64,000 nt of DNA from Phymatolithon calcareum (Eukaryota > Rhodophyta > Florideophyceae > Hapalidiales). The translations under genes and the position numbers were made by a program. This document shows, piece after piece, positions 10,147 to 21,433 of this stretch. Numbering within the stretch: position 1 is the first letter of the stretch; the number at the start of each line of letters is the position of its first letter. The stretch covers positions 558,001 through 622,000 of the forward strand of contig OZ345362.1 of the NCBI GenBank assembly GCA_977006965.1, written 5' to 3'. A model generated the notes under the pieces. The model searched no databases. It was not told the DNA's origin and saw only the letters and a program-made list of their open reading frames with translations.

Positions 10147-11565
10147 ATGAATCACCACCCACAACGGACACCAGGTTCCGGATCGGCGTCGTCGCAAAGC
10201 ACACCAGCACTCCCCCAAGCCAACATCTTCTCCCCGGGCATCATGCCGCGTCATTTACCACCGTCCGACCAACCCGGCCAGCAATCACCGCCCATGCGAT
10301 TTGCGCCCCAACCCACAGGCTTCCCCGCCGGTCATCTGCCACAGCAAGTCTTGTCGCCCGGAGTTTTTGCAGGCAATGGAAATCGAGGATTCGCACCACC
10401 ACCACCGCAGCAGCAGGGCGCGTACGGGGCCCCGGTGTATTGGCAACAGCCGATGGCGCAGCAATATGCGCAACAACAGCACCCGCCGCAACAATTCCCA
10501 CCACCCCCATATTCTCAGCAACAACAACAGTATCCACTGCAAGGTTTCCCTCAACATCTCCAGCAATTGTCGTACCCAGGCGCCCCGGGTGCCTATCATT
10601 ATCAGCAGCATCAACAGGTTCCGCAAAATGCCGGCTATAACTGGGCACCAGGGCATGTGGCACATCAAATGCATTCCCCACATCATGCTCGTCCGATCCA
10701 ATCGCCCTATCCGGGACAGCAAGGTTTTCCGGTACACAACATGTCACACCAGTCTTATATGTCGTCGCATCCGAGCCAGCAACAGTATCTCGGGCAGCAA
10801 CCACAGTATCAGGTTCAACAAACGCCTCCGCCCGCGACGTTCGAACCTGGCGGTCAAATCGAAAGAGCTTTCAAACAACACGCCACGAACGGTGCACTGG
10901 AACTGAAGGCGCTTGTATCCGCGCTTGATTCGCTCGGTTTCTCTAAACACACCTATGAAAATTATTTAGAGATTTTCAGAACCGCGGACAAGGACTGCAG
11001 CGGCAATATAAGTCTGTCCGAGTTTTCAGCCATAATTCAATACTTAATAGGCACCTCCGCCTTCTCTCGCGCCAACAACCGCTACAGTCTAGAAGTTCGC
11101 GGCTTCCGCACCGCGTTGGAGACGCTCAACATCAATCTTGAATACGACGATGTCATGAAGTATTTCGGGAAGGCCGACGGTGACCAAGGTTGCACCATCG
11201 ACGAGAAGGAGTTCATCGCTGTACTGTCGACTATTGCGTCCGAGCATAACATCAGTGTTGATAAGATGTGGCGCCACTTGGCGCAAGTACCCACTGCAGG
11301 TATCACGCCGGAGATGGCCGACGCCGCGTTTTCGTGGGCCGACCCTACCAACACGGGGTATTTGGACTTTAATATGCTGATAACAGCATTGAAACGTCTC
11401 AACATGAACAGTAACTATGACCAGGTCAAGAGTCTATTTCCGAAATTTGACGCAGACAAGAGCGGGCATATTAGCCGCGATGAATTTGTGGCGCAGTTCG
11501 CCGTGGGAGAGGCCAATAGGGGAATTCCGAAAAACAAGTATACGTCCATCAAGGGGAAGAGATGA
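10147..11565 (+). CDS. EF-hand calcium-binding protein with Pro/Gln-rich N-terminus (472 aa)
   Basis: I start at the ATG at 10147. The frame is open 69 bases further upstream but only from a GTG. Residues ~1-235 are dominated by P, Q, Y and H, with poly-Q tracts. From ~245 there are five EF-hand-like segments. Loop 281-292 (DKDCSGNISLSE) is canonical. A degenerate one lies near 314. Loop 344-355 (DGDQGCTIDEKE) has good ligands. Loop 399-410 (DPTNTGYLDFNM) lacks the final Glu, and loop 435-446 (DADKSGHISRDE) is canonical. Five hands with this N-terminus fit the penta-EF-hand plan better than calmodulin. It is intronless, with no targeting signal seen. A decayed inverted copy of its middle lies just upstream. 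Confidence 0.87.
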   Translation: MNHHPQRTPGSGSASSQSTPALPQANIFSPGIMPRHLPPSDQPGQQSPPMRFAPQPTGFPAGHLPQQVLSPGVFAGNGNRGFAPPPPQQQGAYGAPVYWQQPMAQQYAQQQHPPQQFPPPPYSQQQQQYPLQGFPQHLQQLSYPGAPGAYHYQQHQQVPQNAGYNWAPGHVAHQMHSPHHARPIQSPYPGQQGFPVHNMSHQSYMSSHPSQQQYLGQQPQYQVQQTPPPATFEPGGQIERAFKQHATNGALELKALVSALDSLGFSKHTYENYLEIFRTADKDCSGNISLSEFSAIIQYLIGTSAFSRANNRYSLEVRGFRTALETLNINLEYDDVMKYFGKADGDQGCTIDEKEFIAVLSTIASEHNISVDKMWRHLAQVPTAGITPEMADAAFSWADPTNTGYLDFNMLITALKRLNMNSNYDQVKSLFPKFDADKSGHISRDEFVAQFAVGEANRGIPKNKYTSIKGKR

Positions 11566-12334
11566 ACGAGATTGTTCCATCCAGCCTATGTTCAAATGGA
11601 ATCAACTGACTTGTCCGCGTCTGTTTTACACCGCCTTAGTCTTATCTTACTGAAAATTTGCTCCATAGATTGACTGGAAACAGCGCTAGAGGAGTCCCGC
11701 AATATGCAATCTGTAAAAAGTGTCGGCATTGCACTGAGTGCAACTTCCCGACTGCAATTTCACTTTTCGTAATCTACTCCCCTTCTGTTCGGAATCGTGT
11801 CAAAACCGAAACTGATTCGAAATCATTGCAAGAGCTGATACACAATCGTCGTCATAAAAATTTTTACGCTCCTCCGGATTCGTATGCTGTGAAGTCAAAG
11901 CCTCAGAATAGCATCAAGAAGTTTTGCATGTTAGACACACGGCGAACAATGAGCCGATCAGATTCTTCGCGTGGGACGTAGGACGAGCAGTGACGGAATT
12001 CACACACGACAATTGCATTGAGATCGTGAGATAATGGCAGCTCATCACTGACACATCTCGAAATGTGCCGTTCTTGTGCCTCGATTTGCACGCAAAACGC
12101 AAACAGCTACAGTAACTATAGTTAAAGGTATCTCAAACAGAGGATTAAACTTTACGTGAAATGGGACGGCGGGCGAAGAGTGATCGCCCACCCAGGGCGC
12201 TGTGGCACGTATGATACAATAGCCGCGTCGTGCTACACCGCCATGGCGGTTAGCACGACTGCAGGGTGTCTTTTCGCGTGATTTTCATCATCACTGCATC
12301 GTTTTTTGTAAAAAATTTTAGCTGCATCCGGTGC
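11566..12334. other. Intergenic, nothing recognised
   Basis: This is the 3' flank of the EF-hand gene. I find no frame with recognisable motifs. Confidence 0.45.
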
Positions 12335-12883
12335 ACAAACTTGGACAGAGTCAGTTAATTGCATGTGATCATACTACAATAGCTGGGGTTGTCGCCTGGT
12401 GAAGAGGTCAGAATATGGGCACGAGGTCACGGATATGCACCAAGGCGAAGCCGAGGTCTCATATCCGTGGCCTCGTGCCCATATGCGGACCGATCCTACC
12501 GGGCGACAACCCGCTTGTCGGCCGGGTGATGATAATTCAATTCGGCGCTTTTATTGGGTAGATTATTCTTGCTGTAGTCCAAAACAAGCTTGGTCTTTAC
12601 GCACCGACTTGCCAACACCTTAAAAAATCGATAAAAAAGTCTATTTTTTCAAGGCAAAGACTCGACGAACGGGTCTGTACTTTCAGTTTCAAAATTATTA
12701 GTGTATTCTGGAACAACAGGTCAAGTGCATGAACTTGACAAAATTTGTCCTGACAATGGTTGTTTCCTGCTCATATTTGAAAAAAGTAATTTGTAACGTA
12801 GGAAGCTAATTATCATCACCCGGCCGACAAACTTGGACAGAGTCAGTTAATGGCATGTGATCATACTACAGTACAGTAGCTGG
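12335..12883. repeat. Composite foldback structure bounded by ~52-bp direct repeats
   Basis: A ~52-bp direct repeat beginning ACAAACTTGGACAGAGTCAG occurs at 12335-12386 and again at 12827-12883 (the second has a small insertion near its end). Between them lie a long hairpin (12387-12522) and a 312-bp unit with perfect 21-bp terminal inverted repeats (12517-12828, ends GTCGGCCGGGTGATGATAAT and complement). No coding frame is present. It looks like one or two non-autonomous foldback elements, perhaps nested, or a tandem duplication with inversions. Confidence 0.7.
12387..12522. repeat. Long imperfect hairpin
   Basis: Arms of ~52 bases (12387-12438 and 12470-12522) surround a ~31-base loop. The inner part (CATATCCGTGGCCTCGTGCC against its complement) is nearly perfect, and the outer part (GGTTGTCGCC / GGCGACAACC) is also matched. 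Confidence 0.8.
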
Positions 12884-13936
12884 CGAGAAATCCCTTTTTC
12901 CGTTTCTTGCGACTCGTTGCACCAACGGAGGTGGATGATCCAAGTGTAGAGGGTGGCGAGACCGAGAAGATAATATTGAGAGTACAGTATGCCATAAGCA
13001 AGGCCAAATGGTGTGTTTGATTTGCTGGGTGGAGAGCATGATGTTTGTTTGTTAAGGTTGAATCAAGGGTTGCATGGTTATTGAGCAGCATTTGTAATTA
13101 CAAAGTTTGCGGCGAATTATCTATCACGTGCAGAACTTCGACTTCACCAAATCGGACGGACAATTTAAAAACACATCGATTGCGAATGTGGCGAATCCTT
13201 GCTCTCTAGCTTCCGATGGTATCACTGTGAGATCATGAAATGAATCCGACGGACATTATCGTACAGTATACTGTAGTATGAGTTTCGATCTAACATAAAC
13301 AGCCTTATGTTTCATGTACGGTGACAGACCCATAGTTACAGTAGTCTGCCACAGTTCGCTAAATGCTCATCCGTTTCTTGAAAGATGATTTTTTTGAACG
13401 CTCACTTGATTAACATGGCTCAACAAGAGCCTAATCTACTGTACTGTATACTATAGTACAATAGCTTTTCTAGACTATCGCACTTTATGAAAGCATCCAA
13501 ATGCCCTCCCTTCTCCGCAAGACCTTTCGTGCGTCACGTGGACATCTTCACTGATTTTGATAAATGGCAAGATGCACATGTGTGCAACCTGTCACTCCTA
13601 CGTGTTTTTCCGTGTTGTCAACCGTATCAAAGTGGACGGCCAATACCGAATAATCCCCCTGCATCTCGCCCAATAATAGCCAACCGTGAAAAGCGGTGGA
13701 TAATTTTTCCAAAAAATACTTCACCGCACGCACGGAAAAGGAAGCACATTCGAAAACGACAACTGCCTCCGACAACTCACACGCCGAACATGTTGACCGA
13801 AGTAGATGCAGAGAATCAGCCCTAGATGCGCCATTCGTTTGACCGTCTGTGTACATCCGTGGACACCTGTCCCTCCATCTTGCAAGCCTTGTCGTCTTCC
13901 GTTCGCCGCTCTACCCCGTCACACCATCGCACCGGC
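12884..13936. other. Intergenic, with clustered TACAGTA/TACTGTA heptamers
   Basis: This stretch has no recognisable coding content. It carries a dense group of the heptamer TACAGTA or its complement, for example around 12984, 13263, 13336 and 13438. The leader of the next gene lies at its right end. Confidence 0.45.
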
Positions 13937-14764
13937 ATGGCGCACAACATGCACTCCGGGCAAGCGGCGCCCTCAAGCGGTGTCCCTACAACACCGTCGC
14001 CGGCTCCGTACACAAACTCCGCTGGAGGTTACGGCGGTGCCCCTCCGGGCGGTTACTACGATCAATATGGTCAACCAGTTGCAGCTCCACCTGCGCCGGC
14101 ACCATCCTACGGTCCACCCACTGGCGCTCCGCAATACGGTCCTCCGCCCGTGGCCTACAGTCAACCGCAGTTCTACCCGCCGTATCCGCAATACCCGCCG
14201 CAACAGCAGGCGTACTACTACCAGCCCGCGCCTGCGGCGGCGGCGCCTGCACAGGGCGGTTACTACGGTGCGGCGACATCTGCGACGTCACAGAATCACT
14301 CTGGGGAATTTGCATCGCCGTATCCATACCCTCCGCCGCCGGTGCATCCTATGCAGCAACAACAGGGCTACATGCAGCCCGGACAGGGGTATTCGCCATA
14401 CGGGGCGCAACCGCAAGCGCAGCAAATGTATGCGCCGCAGGCGTACCAGCCGCAGCCGCAACTGCCGCAGCAGCAGCAACAGCAGCAGGCAGTGCCGCCG
14501 CAGATGTATGCGGCGGCGGGAGCGATGGGACAGGGACAGGCAGGGGTTGCTGCAGCAGCGTTTGCTAGTGCTGATGTGGGGAATAAGGGTCATTTGGATG
14601 TGAGGGGATTCAGACAGGCTTTGGAAAGCCTTGGGATGAATATTCAATATGATCAGTTGTTGAAGTATTTTGCCAAAGCTGATCGCGACCAGGATGGACA
14701 TATTGCGGAGGTGGAGTTTATCTCTCTGTATCAGAACGATATTTGTCGTATGTACCAGCCTTAG
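13937..14764 (+). CDS. EF-hand protein with Pro/Tyr/Gly/Gln-rich N-terminus (275 aa)
   Basis: The chosen ATG (13937) puts the low-complexity region directly at the N-terminus, as in the paralogues. An in-frame ATG at 13826, immediately after a TAG, would add 37 unlike residues. Residues ~20-200 are rich in P, Y, G, Q and A with repeated YGPP/QYPP-like blocks, resembling the N-termini of peflin or ALG-2-type proteins. Two hands follow: loop 213-224 (DVGNKGHLDVRG), which lacks the terminal Glu, and loop 249-260 (DRDQDGHIAEVE), which is canonical. It is the shortest intact member of the local family and has no upstream pseudogene copy. Confidence 0.83.
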   Translation: MAHNMHSGQAAPSSGVPTTPSPAPYTNSAGGYGGAPPGGYYDQYGQPVAAPPAPAPSYGPPTGAPQYGPPPVAYSQPQFYPPYPQYPPQQQAYYYQPAPAAAAPAQGGYYGAATSATSQNHSGEFASPYPYPPPPVHPMQQQQGYMQPGQGYSPYGAQPQAQQMYAPQAYQPQPQLPQQQQQQQAVPPQMYAAAGAMGQGQAGVAAAAFASADVGNKGHLDVRGFRQALESLGMNIQYDQLLKYFAKADRDQDGHIAEVEFISLYQNDICRMYQP

Positions 14765-16172
14765 TACTTTAGATGTGTGTGTTGAGAGGTGGATTACTCT
14801 TCCGAGCGGGTTCGAAAAAGCTTTTCCGTGTGTATGTGGGCAAGTGGTGTAGGTCGTAGCAACGATGTAAAGCTCGTGCTTTTGCGCAACGTCAAGGAAG
14901 ACAATTGCGAGAGTGTTGGGAACGAGGAGTAGGTGAAAAGTTGCAGGATCACCGTGTTGCCCAACTGTGATTTGAACACGTTCGAAACGGCCAGTGTTGG
15001 CGGCCTACGTACACATCGTGCTCAAGGGTACAGTATTCGATTGCTTACCAGTAATGAATGTATGTATCGTGAAACAATAGAACAGGTGAGACGCAGGGAA
15101 ACAATGTGCGTTGGAGCTCTTGGGTAAAAAGTCATGATACATTACTGACAGTTTTCGTGCAGCACAAGTTAGATGCAAACGGCGAGTTGGGATCCTGACA
15201 GTTGTCATAATTATTGCTGGCAACAATGATGAAGGTTGACGCCAATGCGCATTTCAAGTCATCATCATGTTTCCCGCACTGACATAGTCCATAACAATGA
15301 AATTACAGACCCGGTCTTGTCCACATCGGCGAAGCCAAGTGTCCAAACATCATTTTCCTGCCAAACAAGCAGGGTGGATATTGTTTTTTCAAATAGTGCA
15401 CTATATCATACCCCAGGGTATTTCTTGGAAGATTCTGTCACCTGGAATGAATTTATGTTCTGCGAGCGAGCAGTTTGAGATTTTCCTACGCCGCTGAATT
15501 GTCTTCCCCGCGCTTCAAATGCAAGCAAAACAAAAGATACACGCCAATCCGGGTGTTTTGTCTACATAAAAATATCTTGCAGTCACCACCGCTACCACGG
15601 CGCACACAGCACCACATGATTGTGATCAACAGCGATGCTTGGCATGATGGCGCACGAGCCCCTAGTGGTGCTGTCCCGTATCTATGTAGTGTTCTGACAA
15701 ATGGTGTCATGACAGCCTGCGGAAACAATGATTGTTGCTGCATGAACAGGATCGCCGAGGGAACATGCAGTTCCGTTTTCTGTTCTTCAAAAACAATGCC
15801 ACGACAAACGTCGTATTGAGCAGAGGCAGTCCTGCAGTTTATTTCCATCTTCCTCTCCCGAAACAACAAGATTCGTTCCGCCCTGCGCTCAATTTGCCGC
15901 TGCTGCCGATGAGCGTTGATTGAAAAAAGGTTGGGGCATTTTGGGCATCGTTACGATATTCAAATGTACGCCCTGACAAGATGAATCAGCAACTCTCCTA
16001 GCAGCATTCCCCCCGTATCCTCGGGATCGAACAACTGCTCCGAGGCTCGCCGCTTTTGCTTACATGCTTGTTGACAAGGGAGTATTGTCAAACGTTTCCC
16101 CTGTCGTCGTGTAGTCGTTTTAAAGGTTGCTCATTGGCCACACCCAATGTATTATCAGCTCATATATTAGAC
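14765..16172. other. Intergenic, nothing recognised
   Basis: There are only short frames on both strands, without recognisable motifs. Confidence 0.45.
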
Positions 16173-16198
16173 TAAGACAACATATATATGTTGTCTTA
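16173..16198. repeat. Perfect 26-bp palindrome
   Basis: TAAGACAACATAT followed directly by its reverse complement. Confidence 0.85.
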
Positions 16199-16266
16199 TA
16201 ACACATCATTGGCGACACCGCATTTACCACCGTCAGGTCAACAGAGCAGCCAGTATGCGTTGACTT

Positions 16267-16303
16267 GGAAACATGGGCGAACATCATGTTCGTCCATGTT
16301 TCC
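16267..16303. repeat. Near-perfect 37-base hairpin
   Basis: Two 18-base arms starting GGAAACATGGGCGAACAT have one G:T mismatch and a single central base. Confidence 0.85.
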
Positions 16304-18040
16304 GTGTATATTACCAACCTCCAAACTGAGTCTGTTTTTCTTTTTGTCCACTCTGACAACTTGTTCGATTTCGAAACCTGACGTTCCACTCTCGCCGTCC
16401 AGAGTGCGCTACATGATAGACATTCTGTCCCACCGGGACGCTTGGCGAACTACCCTCTGGCAACTTTCGCTGCGTACGCTCTACCGATTCGCGAAGTGTC
16501 ACACCTACATGCAGGATAGACAATGCAGCAACACACTACGCCAATTGTCTGTGTATCCTAAAAATACTGCTGATCTAGTCCGCGTAAGCAAAGAAACACC
16601 AATCGTACACGAATTCCTCATCGCACGTACAGCGTAGTGAATATTTATAAGCCCAACCACAGCAGACTACATGACGATTGTGCTACCTTCGCGAGTACGC
16701 TACATCTTTCATAAGGAGCCAATCCTGTTTTTTCTGGTCAGGTTAGGCACAAAAACAACTGCGTCTCTCCCATATCTTGCGTCCAGTTCAAATAAGAATA
16801 CTAACCTCTATTACAATCTGCACCTCTACCCGCACTCTATGGTATCGACAAAAAATTTATCAAAGGAACGAATCTCCATGCTAGAAACGGTCGTTGCAGG
16901 GCAGAGAGTTTACAGGATTCCACTGAAGAAAAAATGTAAATATTCTTCGATTTCCACACAATGCGACCAGGAATTATGGAATTGGAAATATCTCCCTGGA
17001 ATGCGTCATCCTTTTTCCCGTGAATGCCCAACATTGAGTGCATTGTTCCAATGTAGGGACACAGCACCATTGTTCGTCCCCAGTTGCTTTTAGTACCGTT
17101 GCCATAGCCTGCACCGCTTGCTGCTGTGTAAAAGTGGTACAACTTTTCTGACTTCGCACAGCGCTCTTTACTACAAGTAGCTTCTCGGTCACAATTCATC
17201 TCTGTCTTCCATATACATGGCATGTTACCATCGAAGATAAGGGCAAAGCAATAGAGCAGCTAGATACTAAATGCCACAAAAGTATGAACAGGCAATCGCA
17301 AGTGCTCACAATTCCGCCATGGGGAATGGGGAACTCCTCTCGTCCTTTTAACAACTTCAAAATGATTTGTATAATGTCCAAACCAATCGTTCTCAGAGCA
17401 TTGTCGCTTTACAATGCAATTGAAAAGCAAGATATCGAATCACAGAAATGGTAAAGTTCGCCCTTCATATAGAGCGTAAAAGGAGGTCGTTCTTATAGAG
17501 CACGAATTTATACTTGTCCTTTACAATTGCCCAATTTTCGACAAACTGCTGAATGAAACAGGTCGATGGTTGGTCAAAGACTTTGTTCAGCTGAACTCCA
17601 GCCGACCCTTTTTGGTCCATGTCCACACTAACATTTTCCTGAAAAACCCAACTTTCCATGGTTGGATTACTAGCTTTCTTTATTTAAAGCCCTTTGTGCT
17701 TTTACCGCTTTTAATATGCAATGACCTTCGAAACCTCCGGCATTTCGCTGAGCTCGAGATGTAGAAGAGCCATTTGCGTGTTGCTGTTGCCCATGACTTG
17801 AAATGTACACCTCGCTATACCACCGTTGGTAGCTGCGCGCTCGCGACTAGCGGGAACGTCAAGCCTAAAACGTTTATACTAAAGAAGCAATATTGGTGCT
17901 AATGGAAACATTGGAAATGACAGTATCTGCTTCACAACAACAATCACAAGCTGTGTGACGGTGGTGACAGAGGATGGGCGCCCTGGACGTTAACTTTTTC
18001 GGCTCGTAACCTATATGTTTGTTGAACCTGTATACAACTG
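16304..18040. other. Intergenic, nothing recognised
   Basis: The stretch is AT-richer than the coding regions, and no frame carries a recognisable motif. Confidence 0.45.
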
Positions 18041-18048
18041 TGTGCAGC

Positions 18049-18375
18049 CAAAGCATTGGAAAAAATAATTGCTATTGTAATTATTTAAATTATTGTTCCA
18101 ATAATTTATTCCTGAGTCTCGCATATTTATTGTATTTATTGAGATCGTCGTGGTTGCGACAATTATTGTATCGGACTCCTCATTTTTTCGATCCGGTTAT
18201 TCTATCGCGACAGAAAGTAGCAAGAAGGATCCAATAATTCGGGGAATAACCAGTTATTTATACCTCGCTGAACTTGAATACAATAATTTATTGCTTCTGC
18301 GTTCAACAATAAATTATTTATTCTCGACACTTTTCGAGAAAAGAATAAAAATAAATAAATAATTCCAATGCTTTG
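18049..18375. mobile_element. hAT-like MITE, copy 1 (327 bp)
   Basis: This AT-rich element has terminal inverted repeats CAAAGCATTGGAA / TTCCAATGCTTTG and is flanked by a perfect 8-bp target-site duplication TGTGCAGC (18041-18048 and 18376-18383). An 8-bp duplication and CARNG-type ends are the signature of hAT elements. It encodes no transposase. The interior is nearly identical to 54699-55025; I noticed only one base difference, near 18264. Confidence 0.9.
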
Positions 18376-18383
18376 TGTGCAGC

Positions 18384-19490
18384 GCTGTGGTTCGTCTCAG
18401 CCGTTTTGTCCTGCGTTGAGTGGAGATTTCTTTGGGAATAATTATAAAAACCAATGAACGTGTTGTTAAATGTTGTGCACTCCTGCCGAGTGTTTGCGGG
18501 CAAAAGTTGTCGTCGGAGATGCGTCAGTGATGCAATAGGGCCCATCGGAGGACCGCAGATAGAATGCTTAAAACATACCCGTCGAACTGTTAGCAAGGGC
18601 TGTGCGGCTATCTTTGTCTTTCGGAACGAAGATCATCATGGGGAGGGTCATAGTTTTTAATATTCATTGTCGTGTTCTGCGCTCATCTCAATTGGTAAAG
18701 CAAAGGTAATGAGATAACCTGTGCTGCCGTATGAAGCGCTGTATCGTGACATCCAGCTGGCATCCGACGTCGAAGTGCCTCACTGACACAGGCAGAGACA
18801 ACACATCATATGCCTATTCTTTCAAGGATGACAACACTTTCGGCGCTACGGTACATCTAATGTTACTATTCGAGCTATTGGTCTTCATAGCTTGCAGCAG
18901 ATTTGCTGAATTTTCATGCGAACCTCTCGCGCTGCAGTGAGCTATGAGGTGAACAGCTGTTTGTCCCTTACCGACGCGAAAATGCGTATCAATATTTACT
19001 TAGTGTTGTCACACGGGCTGTCCTTGTAATGTAAGCCAGGACCAGTACATTATGTATGAATATTGCTTCCATCGAGGCGTGGGCTTACATGGAAGCGCTA
19101 CTGTAGGCCGTTCAGTCAGTGTTCATTTAGAAGAAGTTCATTGGGGGAATCACTGACAAAAAAGTACGGCAAATTTTTGTTTTTGTGGGTAGTTTTTTAA
19201 AGCATACGTCATGCATTGGATGGAATTCGACACATGTTTCGAAAAGAACAAGAGAATGATGGTCATTGTTGCAATGTTTGCAACGTATCACAGTACAAGC
19301 AAAAAATTGTTACGAGACATGTTGTATGTTACAACGTTCATAAATTTTGGCCGACGGTGCATGAAGGCGGGCAACAACTACAGTTTGACTTTTCTGTTGC
19401 CGCCCAGAGCAAGAAAGGTTTTTCCGACGAGTTATAACAGGAACTTCGCGTTCAACCTTTTCCTCCGCTCGTCAACTCTTGTCAACTCCG
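18384..19490. other. Intergenic, nothing recognised
   Basis: No coding frame or repeat is recognised. The ~60 bases before the next ATG are pyrimidine-rich (TTTTCCTCCGCTCGTC). Confidence 0.45.
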
Positions 19491-20522
19491 ATGCCGTGGA
19501 ATCCCCCGTACGGGCAGCAAACGCCGCCGCAACAGGCGGGAGGGCAGTACATGAACCCCAATCCCAACATCAACCCGTATAACCCGCCACTTCAAAACCC
19601 GCCAGCTCCGTACCCATACCCCGGTGCCCCTGTGCCCGGACACGCCCCTCAGCCTTTTCAGAACCATCCGGGTCAAAGTTTTCGTCAACCGGGCGGTCCG
19701 CAGCACGCTCCTCCGCCGCAACAACAGGCACAGTTCACGCCGCAGTACCCAGCGCCACTCGAAGCCGTACCGAGGAGCGGATCCCGGCTTCCAAATCAAC
19801 CATACCAGCAAGCGGGCTCTTACATGCCACATCAGCCACCTCAGCAAGTATACAGCGGAAATCGATCGGTGGCATCCTCGGAGGCGCCTCAGCGACATGC
19901 TACTAACCCGTTGCACACATCTCCGACAAATTCCGCGGTCTATGGACAGCCTCACCCTCAACAGTTCCAGCAAATGCAGTTTCGCAATGCTCCAGCTCCA
20001 TATCCAGGAGCGCACTCGCAGCAACAATTCAATTCGAATAATTCAATGGGGTCGTTTTCCAGCATACCCGACATGGCCATGGGAATGGCACCACGTTCAA
20101 ATGTGCCGCTTTCGTCCGGAATGTCGGGCTTTCAGGTGTCGTATGTGAGCAACGATCGTGCGTTGGATGAAGCTGCACGCAAGGCTTTCGATGAAGCCGA
20201 TAAGGATAAGAGTGGATATTTGGATTTCAAGGAGTTTTTAGATACTCTCAGGACGTTAGAAGTGAACATTGCCTATCATCATGCTCTTGACCGATTTGCC
20301 ACAATGGACGAAGACAAAGACGGCAGGATAAGGCTATCTGAGTTTGTGAATGGGTATTTGTCGGACCAATTCATCACGTCTAAGCAGCATAAGTTGCAGC
20401 AGCAGCAGCAACTGCCGATGCAACAGCCAAGTCAATGGGGAGCATACCCATCGTCAACTCAATCGCAGCAGACGCAGCAATCGCATTTTCAGCAGCAACA
20501 CCATTTTCCACAGCAACCGTAA
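19491..20522 (+). CDS. EF-hand pair protein with Pro/Gln-rich N-terminus and Gln-rich tail (343 aa)
   Basis: The first ATG of the frame is at 19491; upstream extension is only from a TTG. Residues ~1-215 are rich in P, Q, Y and N. Two canonical EF-hands follow, at 237-248 (DKDKSGYLDFKE) and 273-284 (DEDKDGRIRLSE), joined by a helix-linker containing LRTLEVNIAYHHALDRFA. After residue ~295 a poly-Q tail (QQQQQ, QTQQS) runs to the stop. The EF-hand pair is almost the same as in the gene at 56511, including the linker, so the two are close paralogues although 36 kb apart. I see no organelle or secretion signal. Confidence 0.86.
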   Translation: MPWNPPYGQQTPPQQAGGQYMNPNPNINPYNPPLQNPPAPYPYPGAPVPGHAPQPFQNHPGQSFRQPGGPQHAPPPQQQAQFTPQYPAPLEAVPRSGSRLPNQPYQQAGSYMPHQPPQQVYSGNRSVASSEAPQRHATNPLHTSPTNSAVYGQPHPQQFQQMQFRNAPAPYPGAHSQQQFNSNNSMGSFSSIPDMAMGMAPRSNVPLSSGMSGFQVSYVSNDRALDEAARKAFDEADKDKSGYLDFKEFLDTLRTLEVNIAYHHALDRFATMDEDKDGRIRLSEFVNGYLSDQFITSKQHKLQQQQQLPMQQPSQWGAYPSSTQSQQTQQSHFQQQHHFPQQP

Positions 20523-21379
20523 GGCTGGCGGCAAACGCAAGGTTAATGAATCCACAAGTCAAGCCTTTGTTCAGAACGCGACGGCGCGTTGCCGGACCTC
20601 CTTTGGTCCAGGAATGGGCGTAAGGACCGTAGAATTGTGGAGCACATGAGTCATTCATTATTTTTAGCGAGTCACGCGTCTCGGACATGTTAGGTAGATT
20701 GTCGTTGAGAAGGAAGATCAGAGCTTGGATGATCACGTTAAGACGCACTGTAGGGCAACAAATACTATAAATTGTATAGCGAATAACTCACTCGATTCCC
20801 CTTCATTTTCCTACCCACAGAAAGTGACGATAATGGAGGCTCACCCTGGCGCTATATTAGGTTTGTAGTTGTGCGCTATGGAGGACTCATGACATATGGT
20901 CCGTCCAATTCAACCATCAAGAGCAACAACGTCGAGAACGCCGTTTTGCTGTCGGACACTGGAATGTCGCCCAAAATGCTGAGGTCGGGCGATGGGAAGC
21001 TTGCCAGGCCAGGTAAAGCGAGATGAAAGAATCTGAACAGGGTTTTCCCGGTCGGAAGAAGAAAATTGGAAACCATCGGTGCACCGTGAACGTGTAATCA
21101 CCGCAGTGTCCGGTATTTCCGCCCACCTTTACCATCCACATGACGGAAACGGTGACGCTGCAATCGCGATGAAATAGGGAAGGGATGAAAAGTGGAACTG
21201 TGTTTTAAATGTGAAAGTCGTGGAATAGAGCACTGCGAATAGTGCACCCGCCATGCCGATGGTTAAGGTGAATTTGTATTTTTAACGTAGTCCACAGTGT
21301 TCAGATGACCAATAATCAAAATGACGCCGCCCACCACGTTGTGTACGTTCGATGCATATTAGGCCTGCAGTCCTAGGAC
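20523..21379. other. Intergenic, nothing recognised
   Basis: This is 3' flank of the EF-hand gene, with no supported gene on either strand. Confidence 0.45.
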
Positions 21380-21433
21380 TTGGAGCTTCCCGTGGATTGT
21401 AAGTAGCTACTTACAATCCGCGGGAAGCTCCAA
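21380..21433. repeat. Near-perfect 54-base hairpin
   Basis: Two ~26-base arms (TTGGAGCTTCCCGTGGATTG... and its complement) have one mismatch and almost no loop. Confidence 0.85.

Noticed and set aside
13849-14568. 239-codon Ala-rich plus-strand frame
   Set aside because: It is a shifted reading of the Pro/Gln/Tyr-rich region of the EF-hand gene at 13937.
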